From positions 1 to 37,972 of IMG/VR virus record IMGVR_UViG_3300032224_000289: a stretch of DNA of 37,972 nucleotides; one strand, given 5' to 3'. Both the position numbers and the translations under genes were made by a program. Of the stretch, positions 30,555-37,810 are shown one piece after another. This DNA comes from a virus. The notes under the pieces were generated by a model, which did no database searches, was not told the origin of the DNA, and saw nothing but the letters and a program-made list of their open reading frames with translations. How positions within the stretch are numbered: position 1 is the first letter of the stretch; each line of letters opens with the position of its first letter.

Positions 30555-30636
30555 ATAGCACTTGCGGAAGTAGGCAGTTTTTTAATTCCGCAAGTGCTAT
30601 CTAGTGCTAAACGGCACTACTGATGAGCCTCATCAG
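30555..30636 (+). ncRNA. Three-hairpin leader before the 160-aa gene
   Basis: Perfect stems follow one another: 30555-30569/30586-30600 (15 bp, loop GTAGGCAGTTTTTTAA), 30602-30607/30614-30619 (TAGTGC/GCACTA), and 30620-30626/30630-30636 (CTGATGA/TCATCAG). Only one unpaired base separates the first two, and none the second and third. About 80 of the 106 intergenic bases are in these elements, so a structured leader or small RNA is likely. Confidence 0.6.
30570..30585 (+). repeat. 16-base repeat, copy 2, in hairpin loop
   Basis: Same GTAGGCAGTTTTTTAA as at 29526-29541. It fills the entire loop of the 15-bp hairpin 30555-30600. Confidence 0.75.
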
Positions 30637-30653
30637 ATAAGAAGGGACAAAAA

Positions 30654-31136
30654 ATGGAAGCACAAGCAGTACTTACACCAGAACAAATCGCAACAAATGT
30701 AGTAACAGAACTAACGCATGATGAACAAATCAAGGAAATTACACGGTTAATTACCGAACTTGATTATCAAAAGCAAAACTTGGATATTGCTCGCCAAGAC
30801 AGAATGGAAAAAGCAAACAAGATAAATCAAATTCAGCGAGAAGTACGAACCGCCTTCAAAGATAAATTTGATGGTGATAAGAACACAACGGCTGATTTTG
30901 ATATTGAAGAAGCCAATGAGTTACTAGAGTCAATTGGCGCAGATGCACTTACCTTCACTTACTCAGCCACAATCACAGTAACCGCAACAATTACTGGTAT
31001 TGACGCTAGTAGCGAAAAGGAAGCAGAAGAAAAAGCACTTGAAGCGGTATCTCTTCAGTTTGATTCAAGTTCCGCAGGTGATGATGCGGAGATTGATGAT
31101 GAAGAGTACGAAGTTTCAGATATTGAAGAAGAATAA
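30654..31136 (+). CDS. Acidic coiled-coil protein, 160 aa
   Basis: An AGAAGGGACAAAAA site precedes the ATG. Residues 20-70 form a coiled coil (ITRLITELDYQKQNLDIARQ). The middle is β-rich (LTFTYSATITVTATITG), and the last 45 residues are strongly acidic (DDAEIDDEEYEVSDIEEE). The acidic tail might mimic nucleic acid or bind a basic partner. A structured leader stands directly upstream, so expression may be controlled there. Confidence 0.7.
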   Translation: MEAQAVLTPEQIATNVVTELTHDEQIKEITRLITELDYQKQNLDIARQDRMEKANKINQIQREVRTAFKDKFDGDKNTTADFDIEEANELLESIGADALTFTYSATITVTATITGIDASSEKEAEEKALEAVSLQFDSSSAGDDAEIDDEEYEVSDIEEE

Positions 31137-31165
31137 CCAACCACTAACAGAAAGAAGGCAAACAA

Positions 31166-31438
31166 ATGAAAAATACAGATAGTTATGTGGTCTGCTCACC
31201 AGGCGGTCACTATCACGATTACGCCAAATTAAATGGTTTAATCAAATCTCATCAACACGCCGTTATTAGATTTTCTAAATTTAATAAATGGTATAACGAG
31301 GCACGATTTGCAAATTCAAATATAAAAGTAGCAGCAATACTGCCACCACCAGCATTCGTTGGCGATACTTACGCAATTGCGCAAAATATCGCTAACGAGT
31401 TAAACGAACAACTAACAATGGAAGGGATAAGCAAATAA
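31166..31438 (+). CDS. Hypothetical early protein, 90 aa
   Basis: An AAGAAGGCAAACAA region precedes the ATG. The product has SYVVCSPGGHYHDYAKLNG and later AAILPPPAFVGDTYAIAQN. The GGHYHDY stretch with two histidines could bind metal. No domain is recognised. The stop overlaps the start of the DUF932 gene (TAATGG), suggesting paired expression. Confidence 0.65.
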   Translation: MKNTDSYVVCSPGGHYHDYAKLNGLIKSHQHAVIRFSKFNKWYNEARFANSNIKVAAILPPPAFVGDTYAIAQNIANELNEQLTMEGISK

Positions 31439-32448
31439 TGGCTCATAATCTGGAGCAATTTGAAGATGGCACAACTGCTTTCTTCACCGCCAGAGAAGTA
31501 GCGTGGCATAAACTTGGCACAGTTACTTCTGGCGCACTCACCGCACAAGATGCACTTAAAACTGCATTTCTTGATTGGCAAGTTATCAAATCAGAGGACC
31601 CAGTTTCAACAATGGTTCCGATGTTTGATAATGGCAACGCAATGCAAAGTAACTCAATGGAAGAAATCGTGTTTAAGGATAAGTTTATGACTTATCGTTA
31701 TCACCCAAAGACTTTCAAGGCAGAAGCACTTGGAGTTGTTGGCAATCGGTATACACCAGTACAAAATCTGGAGGCATTTGAGTTTCTAAACAATGTCGCA
31801 GATGAGTCTGGCGCCGTATTTGAAACTGCTGGTTCTATTGATAATGGTCGTAAAGTATTTATGACTATGAAAATGCCAGATACATTACAAATTGGCGGAA
31901 TAGACTCCGTTGATTTATACCTAATGGCTTGGAACACACATGATGGCACATCTTCATTTAGTGTGATGGTTACACCTATTCGGGTGGTCTGCCAAAACAC
32001 TTTAACTGCCGCTATTAACTCAGCAAAGTCCACTTATATCTTGCGACATACTCCAAAGGTAAATGGCAAGATACAAGCGGCACGCGAAACACTAGGTATT
32101 ACTTTCAAGTATGCCGAAGAGTTTGAGAAGAAAGCGGAACTACTACTTAGCCAGAAAATGACCGATAAGGAATTTTTCTCTTTAGTAGAAAATGTATTTC
32201 CAATTGACGAGGACACACCACGCGCCAGAACTTTGGCAGAAACGGCTCGTGGAACTCTTGCTGGTCTTTGGAGAGCACCAACACAAATCAACATAGCCCA
32301 AACAAAATGGGCGGCATATAACGCATTTGCGGAGTATGCGGATTGGGCTAAGCCAGTTAGAGACAAAAATCCTGAAACCGCAAGGGCTATCAGAATTGTT
32401 ACTGGCGCAGGAGATAACTTCAAGAACTCAATTCTTGAACTTCTATAA
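31438..32448 (+). CDS. DUF932 (phage/plasmid-like TIGR03299) protein
   Basis: A 336-aa protein whose N-terminus (FTAREVAWHKLGTVTSG) and core (FMTYRYHPKTFKAEALGVVG, RYTPVQNLEAFEFLNN, MAWNTHDGTSSFSVMVTPIR, VCQNTLTAAI) are typical of the DUF932 family, common in phages and plasmids. The family's function is unknown, although it is widely linked to DNA replication or recombination regions. It ends at a strong terminator. Length is usual. Confidence 0.9.
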   Translation: MAHNLEQFEDGTTAFFTAREVAWHKLGTVTSGALTAQDALKTAFLDWQVIKSEDPVSTMVPMFDNGNAMQSNSMEEIVFKDKFMTYRYHPKTFKAEALGVVGNRYTPVQNLEAFEFLNNVADESGAVFETAGSIDNGRKVFMTMKMPDTLQIGGIDSVDLYLMAWNTHDGTSSFSVMVTPIRVVCQNTLTAAINSAKSTYILRHTPKVNGKIQAARETLGITFKYAEEFEKKAELLLSQKMTDKEFFSLVENVFPIDEDTPRARTLAETARGTLAGLWRAPTQINIAQTKWAAYNAFAEYADWAKPVRDKNPETARAIRIVTGAGDNFKNSILELL

Positions 32449-32464
32449 GGCTAAATAAGTAAAT

Positions 32465-32523
32465 AAACGCAGGTTGCGTATCGTCTAATAGGCACAACAG
32501 ATGATACGCGACTTGCGTTTTTT
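32465..32523 (+). terminator. Strong intrinsic terminator after DUF932 gene
   Basis: A stem of about 20-22 bp with three G·U pairs (32467-32486 with 32499-32518, extended by AA/TT at the foot) has the loop AATAGGCACAAC and a run of six T at 32518-32523. All three deviations from perfect pairing are wobble pairs, pointing to selection at the RNA level. Confidence 0.88.
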
Positions 32524-32575
32524 GCTACTGGACAAATCACTTATCTCAACTAACATATGAAGTGGAGGCAACCCA

Positions 32576-32791
32576 ATGATAAGTAATCTATTCGGCGTTT
32601 TATTTTCTATATTAATGGCAGTAATTGTTTTATTAACCATCAAATATAACGACAATCCAACAAAACTAACTATTCGTGGTAAGCGAATTGTATTTGTACT
32701 GGCGTTATTTGGTGGTTTCTTTATTTACCAATTCGCAATTCATTTTTACTGGACTTGCGATACAACAGGGTGCCAAATTACATGGATTTAG
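32576..32791 (+). CDS. Two-span membrane protein, 71 aa
   Basis: A GGAGGCAACCCA site precedes it. Segments LFGVLFSILMAVIVLLTI and IVFVLALFGGFFIYQFAI are clear membrane spans around a basic loop (KLTIRGKR). The C-terminus has CDTTGC, two cysteines that might form a disulfide outside. It may be a superinfection-exclusion or membrane-associated early protein; no evidence decides. Confidence 0.7.
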   Translation: MISNLFGVLFSILMAVIVLLTIKYNDNPTKLTIRGKRIVFVLALFGGFFIYQFAIHFYWTCDTTGCQITWI

Positions 32792-32810
32792 GCATTTGTT
32801 TAATACAGGC

Positions 32811-32831
32811 TTCTGCACAAATCGTGCAGGA
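32811..32831 (+). promoter_or_regulatory. Short hairpin before 66-aa gene
   Basis: TTCTGCAC (32811-32818) pairs with GTGCAGGA (32824-32831), including one U·G pair, around the loop AAATC. No T-run follows. It lies 21 bases before the next start, between the membrane protein and the recombination cluster. Confidence 0.5.
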
Positions 32832-32851
32832 TAAATAACGGAAGGCAATAT

Positions 32852-33052
32852 ATGAGCAAAGCAACAGTAAAAGCAGTGGTATCTATTGAGGTTCCACTTC
32901 CAAAATCAACCGTTGAAAAACAAAAAACGGCTGAAGTAAATGCTGAAGTAAAAGAAAGGGCAGAAGAACTACTAATTGATGCTCTTACTTTGGCAAATCT
33001 TCAACCAGCAATTCTTCGTATCCGTATTGCTCGTCAGGGTAAGGAAGAATAA
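32852..33052 (+). CDS. Hypothetical protein, 66 aa
   Basis: A GGAAGGCAATAT site is present. The product MSKATVKAVVSIEVPLPKS then a charged helix (VNAEVKERAEELLIDALTL) and PAILRIRIARQGKEE suggests a compact αβ fold. It directly precedes a 64-aa gene by zero bases and leads into the RecT operon. The function is unknown. Confidence 0.6.
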   Translation: MSKATVKAVVSIEVPLPKSTVEKQKTAEVNAEVKERAEELLIDALTLANLQPAILRIRIARQGKEE

Positions 33053-33247
33053 ATGGCAATAGAAGGCGACAAAGCACAAATTTGGATTGAAGAGTTATTT
33101 GTTATGGCAAGTATCGCTAATAATCCAATTCTGCGTGAGGTAGCGGACGCTATTGAAGAAGGCGTTACCACAGGCAGACTTTATTTTAATCAACTAGAAG
33201 AAGGGATAGGTAATGAGCAATCAAACATCAGCGTTGGCGGTAAGTAA
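33053..33247 (+). CDS. Hypothetical protein, 64 aa
   Basis: The start is directly adjacent to the previous stop. The product is acidic and helical (IWIEELFVMASIANNPILRE, EVADAIEEGVTTGRLYF). Its last 35 bases overlap the start of recT, a strong sign of translational coupling. No motif known. Confidence 0.6.
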   Translation: MAIEGDKAQIWIEELFVMASIANNPILREVADAIEEGVTTGRLYFNQLEEGIGNEQSNISVGGK

Positions 33248-34040
33248 TGACCAAGAAATGTGGGACGAAAAACAATTAGCGGCTCTCAAACAACTTGGTC
33301 TTACTAACGCACCAAAGGGAGATTTAGCAGTCTTTCTTCATTACGCACAACGCACAGGGCTAGACCCATTTGCCAGACAGTTATACATGATAGAGAGAGG
33401 TGGTAAGTACACAATCCAAGCAAGTATTGATGGGTTGCGTATCGTGGCACAACGCTCTGGCAAATATGCAGGACAAGTTGGACCTTATTGGTGTGGCGAA
33501 GATGGTGAATGGACAGATGTATGGCTAGAAAGTACACCACCAGTTGCCGCCAAAGTAGGAGTATGGGCGGAAGGTTTCAAAGAACCTGCGTGGGGAATTG
33601 CAAAATTCTCTAGTTATTGTCCGTTAGGACGAGATGGAACACCAATGGGACTATGGAAGAAAATGCCAGACACGATGGTCGCTAAATGCGCAGAAGCATT
33701 AGCACTTCGTAAGGCATTTCCAAATGACTTATCAGGTATCTATTCAGCAGAAGAAATGGAACAGGCAAGTGGTTCTACTCCAGCAATTCCAGCCGTAGTA
33801 GATATATCTACCGAAGCACCAAAACCAGTAGATACACCGCACTTGATTATTCAATATCAAGATACTGCACACACCATCAAATCACTAGAAAGTTTGGAAG
33901 AGTTAAGAAAGATATTTAACGATTTCAAAAACAGTTTGGATAATGAATTTCCAGACCGCAACACTAATCAAGTAACCACTCTTCGAGCAGAAATTATGGA
34001 GAGAAGAGCAACACTAGAAAGCGAAAAGGTGAATGGATAA
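33213..34040 (+). CDS. recT: RecT/Bet-family single-strand annealing protein
   Basis: The 275-aa product shows the family block FLHYAQRTGLDPFARQLYMI, YTIQASIDGLRIVAQRSGKY, YCPLGRDGTPMGLWKKMPDTM and AKCAEALALRKAFPNDLSG. It anneals complementary single strands and is normally paired with a 5'-3' exonuclease; here the likely partner is the nuclease gene at 35831. The C-terminus is helical and less conserved. Length is typical. Confidence 0.93.
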   Translation: MSNQTSALAVSNDQEMWDEKQLAALKQLGLTNAPKGDLAVFLHYAQRTGLDPFARQLYMIERGGKYTIQASIDGLRIVAQRSGKYAGQVGPYWCGEDGEWTDVWLESTPPVAAKVGVWAEGFKEPAWGIAKFSSYCPLGRDGTPMGLWKKMPDTMVAKCAEALALRKAFPNDLSGIYSAEEMEQASGSTPAIPAVVDISTEAPKPVDTPHLIIQYQDTAHTIKSLESLEELRKIFNDFKNSLDNEFPDRNTNQVTTLRAEIMERRATLESEKVNG

Positions 34041-34359
34041 TTCAAGTTTCCTTATGGAACTTGATTTTAGTACCGAACTTACACCTGCGGAGCGTTTTGC
34101 ACAGTTTCACGCAAACAATCCGCAGGTGTACTCGGCGCTAAAGTCTATGACTGCCGAGTTAGTTAATCGTGGTAGGCGCAAGATTGGCATAAAAATGCTA
34201 TTTGAAGTATTGCGCTGGAATTACTATATGGAAACTGATGACCCTAACTCAGACTTCAAGATAAATAACAATTATGCACCGTATTACGCACGGTTAATAA
34301 TTGATGAAAACCCACAATGGGGAGATGTATTTGAACTACGAACAATAAGGAGTAATTAA
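34033..34359 (+). CDS. Hypothetical protein near recT, 108 aa
   Basis: An eight-base overlap joins it to recT. It contains TPAERFAQFHANNPQVYSAL, KSMTAELVNRGRRKIGIKML, FEVLRWNYYMETDDP and YAPYYARLI, a pattern common to a small phage protein found with recombination genes. The fold is probably helical. The role is unknown; an exonuclease or resolvase accessory would be a guess. Confidence 0.75.
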   Translation: MDNSSFLMELDFSTELTPAERFAQFHANNPQVYSALKSMTAELVNRGRRKIGIKMLFEVLRWNYYMETDDPNSDFKINNNYAPYYARLIIDENPQWGDVFELRTIRSN

Positions 34360-34604
34360 TGAATACAACAAATCACGGCACACCAGAATGGCTAAACCTT
34401 GTTCAACAATTAGGTGGACACGCAAAAGTTACAACTTCAAGTGTAACAATTAAGCACAAACAACCAGAAGATAACACTTCCTTAATCTCTGTACCGGTAG
34501 ATAAATTGTTTGAACTATATGGCAATTTAATATTGGCTGGTTTTGATAAAGATGAAGCAATCCTTATCGTGGTTGGTATAGCGCAAAATGCCAGAACTAA
34601 CTAA
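34359..34604 (+). CDS. Hypothetical protein, 81 aa
   Basis: The gene overlaps the preceding one by one base and is overlapped by the next by 17. The sequence (TPEWLNLVQQLGGHAKVTT, LFELYGNLILAGFDKDEAI) looks like a short αβ protein. A GFxxxEAIxIV end resembles small helical phage proteins of unknown role. Confidence 0.65.
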   Translation: MNTTNHGTPEWLNLVQQLGGHAKVTTSSVTIKHKQPEDNTSLISVPVDKLFELYGNLILAGFDKDEAILIVVGIAQNARTN

Positions 34605-34728
34605 AAGCGAACCAATTCGTTGTTGGTATTGCGCAAATTGGAAACCAAACCACATAGACCAATGCACCGTTTGTGGTAATACAGGAGAAAGGAAGTTAAA
34701 TGGTAACTCCACAGGCAATAGAGAATAG
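34588..34728 (+). CDS. Zinc-ribbon microprotein, 46 aa
   Basis: A frame inside two overlaps encodes MPELTKSEPIRCWYCANWK and DQCTVCGN, giving a CxxC...CxxC zinc ribbon about 14 residues apart. It ends in a polar tail. Both overlaps and the paired cysteines support translation. Confidence 0.6.
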   Translation: MPELTKSEPIRCWYCANWKPNHIDQCTVCGNTGERKLNGNSTGNRE

Positions 34729-35038
34729 GTTGGCAACACTCAGTCGCGAGGTTGATGAAGCCCACGAATTTCTTGAAAGAGCAGAACACTCATATCACAA
34801 GGCAAAGACAGATTACGAAATTGAAATGGCACATTCTCGTATGAAGTTATCTACCGAAAAAATGCGTGTTCAAGATATTCAAGATTGCGCTTTAATGAAT
34901 TGCCAAGAGCAATTCAAAGCGTTAAATGCGGCAGAAGCACTTGTGAAAGCCGCCAGAGGTAACTCAATGCGTATCCGCACACAAGTAGATATTGCACGCT
35001 CTATCGGAACTTCCGTTAGGGCTTCATTAGAAATGTAG
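34700..35038 (+). CDS. Coiled-coil early protein, 112 aa
   Basis: The start follows AGGAGAAAGGAAGTTAA within the previous gene. The product is almost wholly helical (IENRLATLSREVDEAHEFLE, HSYHKAKTDYEIEMAHSR) and ends RIRTQVDIARSIGTSV. It probably dimerises. Similar proteins occur beside recombination genes in phages, without assigned function. Confidence 0.7.
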   Translation: MVTPQAIENRLATLSREVDEAHEFLERAEHSYHKAKTDYEIEMAHSRMKLSTEKMRVQDIQDCALMNCQEQFKALNAAEALVKAARGNSMRIRTQVDIARSIGTSVRASLEM

Positions 35039-35049
35039 AAAGGGACAAA

Positions 35050-35295
35050 ATGAAGGTAGGCGTAATAAGAACCATCATTCAACATATGTCAGATGATGAG
35101 CATATTGCTTGCGTTTGGCTAGATAGAGATGATGCAAATTCATATTGCGAACAAGAAGATAAAGAACCACTAACAGATACAGAATGGGAAGAAGTGGCAC
35201 TTAAATTCAGTCGCAATGAATCAATAGACCAGTACGCAACGGATAGTTTCCGCGATTATATGCAAGATGTACTAGATGAAAGGGACAAAAAATGA
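35050..35295 (+). CDS. Acidic hypothetical protein, 81 aa
   Basis: An AGAAAGGGACAAA site precedes it. The product (HMSDDEHIACVWLDRDDANS, DTEWEEVALKFSRNES, FRDYMQDVLDERDKK) is strongly acidic and helical. It overlaps the next gene by four bases. The function is unknown; its 3' end also contains the next gene's AAAGGGACA site. Confidence 0.65.
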   Translation: MKVGVIRTIIQHMSDDEHIACVWLDRDDANSYCEQEDKEPLTDTEWEEVALKFSRNESIDQYATDSFRDYMQDVLDERDKK

Positions 35296-35834
35296 AATAC
35301 AAATTAATTGCACTTGTGGGGTTGGCACTTGTTTTTTCCATAAACACACCTGCACTTGCTAATAATTGTGATGAAAGTTGTTATTCGTACTATGACCAAC
35401 AAACGCATAAAACTATACAAATACCACTTATAAAAGAAGACCAAGAAGCGCACGCCACTTGGTATCAATCTACTGTTGGAATACCAGTATGGAACGCACC
35501 TTTGATGGGAGATGGTTCTAAACCTATTCCGCCAGAAGGTCCGTGGGTTACTTCAGATATGTTGCCAAAACAACCTATTCCGCATAAATCTATTGCGCAA
35601 TATAAAGAAACGCAAACACCACAATTTCAGCCAGTTGAAAAGATTGTAATTGTGGAAAAACCTATTACAAAAGTAGTTATTGATAGTCCAATTATTAATA
35701 CTACAACAACCGTTAATAACTCAACTACAATCAATTATTACGCCAAAATAATGGCGGAATACCAAAGATGGTTAGATGAACTTAACAAATGGTTTTATCT
35801 AACATTTGGATACAAGTTAGGGGGCAATAAGTGA
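35292..35834 (+). CDS. Secreted or surface protein, 180 aa
   Basis: A clear signal peptide (YKLIALVGLALVFSI) ends at an ALA cleavage site near residue 23. The mature protein begins NNCDESCYSYYDQQT, with a likely disulfide. A proline-rich region and a Thr/Asn-rich segment (IINTTTTVNNSTTINYYA) follow, then a terminal helix. An envelope role such as superinfection exclusion is plausible. It is odd to find this gene between recT and the exonuclease. Stop overlaps next start. Confidence 0.7.
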   Translation: MKYKLIALVGLALVFSINTPALANNCDESCYSYYDQQTHKTIQIPLIKEDQEAHATWYQSTVGIPVWNAPLMGDGSKPIPPEGPWVTSDMLPKQPIPHKSIAQYKETQTPQFQPVEKIVIVEKPITKVVIDSPIINTTTTVNNSTTINYYAKIMAEYQRWLDELNKWFYLTFGYKLGGNK

Positions 35835-36748
35835 AGATAGACGAAATACTTATCAAGGCACTTACCGCTTACGATGCAACACGAGAAAGGTCACTTCAAA
35901 AAGAGGTTGGCGTATCTCAGGTTGGCGGTTGTAGGAAGCAAGTATGGTTACAACTACAAGGTACAGTTAAAGAAAATACAACTCTTAAACTACCTTCATT
36001 AATGGGAACTGCTATCCATAAAATGATAGAAGAAGCACTCACTAGTGATAATGAACTTAACTGGAGCAATTACCAGTTAGAAAGAGAAGTTGAATGGGAC
36101 GGTTTGAAGGGTCATATAGATTTATTCATTCCCGATATTGGCGCAGTTGTAGATTGGAAAACTACAAAGTTAAAAAATATGGATTATTTTCCTAGTAAAC
36201 AACAACGCTGGCAGGTACAACTCTATGGTTATTTATTAGAAATGAATGGAGAGAAACCTAAAACTGTAACACTTGTAGCAATTCCGCGTGATGGTGACGA
36301 AAGACAAATCAAAATACACACGGAAGAATACAATCGGGAAATATGCGTGGAAGCACTTACTTGGTTAGATGAAGTAAAGGCAATGAAAGAACCACCAGCA
36401 CCCGAAAGATTTGCTGCTCAATTCTGCCAACACTATTGCTCATATTATGGAACTGCGTGTAGTGGCAAGGGAAAAGATATTCCGCTAGACCCAATTACAG
36501 ATGAAGTAATTATCCAAGCGGTTAAACAATATCTGCAACTTTCTTCTGAGATTAAAGAGAAAGAAACCGCCAGAGATGGCGTCAAAGCGGCACTAGAAAA
36601 TATCAATGGGGTTATACCTGACGGCACAAAAGTTGCTTGGTCACAAGTCGCAGGTCGTAGCAGTATTGATGAAGAAGCCGTCAAATTGGCTATGGGTGAA
36701 GTGCCAAAGAAAGTTGGAGAACCTTCTATGAGATTAACGGTCAAATAA
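35831..36748 (+). CDS. Cas4/RecB-like PD-(D/E)XK exonuclease
   Basis: The GTG start overlaps the preceding stop. The 305-aa protein has Cys34 in VGGCRKQVW, then a helix, GHIDLFIPD, VVDWKTTK (the D...DxK catalytic pair) and QVQLYGYLLEM. A cysteine cluster, FCQHYCSYYGTAC, would join Cys34 in binding an iron-sulfur cluster, as in Cas4 and AddB-type nucleases. It is the likely strand-resecting partner of RecT. The C-terminal 70 residues are helical. Confidence 0.88.
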   Translation: MKIDEILIKALTAYDATRERSLQKEVGVSQVGGCRKQVWLQLQGTVKENTTLKLPSLMGTAIHKMIEEALTSDNELNWSNYQLEREVEWDGLKGHIDLFIPDIGAVVDWKTTKLKNMDYFPSKQQRWQVQLYGYLLEMNGEKPKTVTLVAIPRDGDERQIKIHTEEYNREICVEALTWLDEVKAMKEPPAPERFAAQFCQHYCSYYGTACSGKGKDIPLDPITDEVIIQAVKQYLQLSSEIKEKETARDGVKAALENINGVIPDGTKVAWSQVAGRSSIDEEAVKLAMGEVPKKVGEPSMRLTVK

Positions 36749-36852
36749 TGACACAAAAACTTATTCAAGTTATTTGTTTTCATTGCGCTAAAAAATACTT
36801 AATTCCAGAAAAGGAAATAAGAGTTGCAAATTACTGTTGGGAGTGCAAATAA
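36748..36852 (+). CDS. Zinc-ribbon microprotein, 34 aa
   Basis: A short frame, overlapping both neighbours by one base (TAATG at each side), encodes KLIQVICFHCAKKYLIPE then YCWECK. Two CxxC pairs form a small zinc-binding unit. The tight coupling between the exonuclease and initiator genes makes it likely to be translated. Confidence 0.6.
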   Translation: MTQKLIQVICFHCAKKYLIPEKEIRVANYCWECK

Positions 36853-37658
36853 TGGCGTGGATAAAGATTGACGACAGTTTTCCCGACCACCCAAAGGTAA
36901 TTGGTTTATCTGATAAAGCCTTCCGCATACATATTGAAGGGTTATGTTATAGCGGTAGGTTTCTTACAGATGGATTAATACCAATGGGAGTTGCCGCACG
37001 ATTTGCTAACGAAAATATGGCACTTCTAACGGAACTTACAACGATTGAATTATGGCGTAAAGATGTTGCTAATAATGGTTTTCGTATTCACGATTACTTA
37101 GCACACCAAACTTCTAAACAACAAGTAGAAGAAAAACGCCAGAACCTAAGAGAAAGGCAAAAGCGTTACCGAGAGAAACACGCACAAACCGAAGAACCAT
37201 CTATTGATGATGGTTGGGATAACGCGTTAATAACAGAGCCAGAATACAGAACACAGAATACAGAATACATAAAACAGAATACAGATATACAACTACCTTC
37301 CCCAAGAGTTAAAACTGCGGCATTAGCCGTAAGTAATATCTCAAACAAACTTGCAGAAGCAAGAGCCAATGGAATAAATGCGTGGAACTTATCTAAGTTA
37401 GTGGAAGAGGAATGGGATAAGTTACATAACGCAAATGATATTGGCGGTTGTATAGCACTTACTGCTTGGTATGTAGCAGAACTACAAACTCGGCAATTAA
37501 GTAGTACCGAGATAGGCAGAATAGGTCAAATGACTAAACGGTTTGGGCGTATTGCTTTATTAGCCATTGATGAAGCGGCGAGTAAAGATTTAACCGATTT
37601 AGTAAGTTACGCATACCGCGTGGCGCAAAATATGTATAAAGAAAGGCAAGGCAAATGA
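36852..37658 (+). CDS. Replication initiator-like protein with embedded iterons
   Basis: ATG 36852 is chosen by coupling; the in-frame start 15 bases upstream lies inside the zinc-ribbon gene. The N-terminal domain (AWIKIDDSFPDHPKVIGL, AFRIHIEGLCYSGRFLTDG) is the winged-helix head of phage replisome organisers. A charged linker (QNLRERQKRYREKHAQ) leads to residues TQNTEYIKQNTDIQ, whose DNA carries four AGAATACA iterons. A C-terminal helical domain (IGRIGQMTKRFGRIALLAI) would contact a host helicase loader or helicase. Lambda O has the same plan. Confidence 0.82.
   Translation: MAWIKIDDSFPDHPKVIGLSDKAFRIHIEGLCYSGRFLTDGLIPMGVAARFANENMALLTELTTIELWRKDVANNGFRIHDYLAHQTSKQQVEEKRQNLRERQKRYREKHAQTEEPSIDDGWDNALITEPEYRTQNTEYIKQNTDIQLPSPRVKTAALAVSNISNKLAEARANGINAWNLSKLVEEEWDKLHNANDIGGCIALTAWYVAELQTRQLSSTEIGRIGQMTKRFGRIALLAIDEAASKDLTDLVSYAYRVAQNMYKERQGK
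37241..37283 (+). repeat. Iterons inside initiator gene; candidate replication origin
   Basis: AGAATACA occurs four times in 43 bases, at 37241-37248, 37255-37262, 37262-37269 and 37276-37283. The unit spacing of 14, 7 and 14 bases is regular. AT-rich DNA follows. Clustered repeats inside an initiator gene are the usual place of a theta origin in lambda-like phages. Confidence 0.65.
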
Positions 37659-37810
37659 ACGAAAATAACGAACCACAGACGATTACAGACTCGCAACTCT
37701 CTGACCCTAAGTGTGTGATATGTGATGACCCAGCAACCCACCAGAAACTAGGCAAAGGGGTTTGTACCTATCACTGGGAACTATCTAATGACCATAAGCG
37801 AGGAAGATAA
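37655..37810 (+). CDS. CxxC protein after initiator, 51 aa
   Basis: The ATG overlaps the initiator stop (ATGA). The sequence has DPKCVICDDPATHQKLG and VCTYHWELS, giving a CxxC, two His and a further Cys suitable for zinc. Its 3' part overlaps the junction-spanning gene (ATG 37788) by 23 bases. The function is unknown. Confidence 0.65.
   Translation: MNENNEPQTITDSQLSDPKCVICDDPATHQKLGKGVCTYHWELSNDHKRGR

Noticed and set aside
32034-32423. 129-aa minus-strand frame opposite DUF932
   Set aside because: The opposite strand encodes a well-recognised family; this is a shadow.
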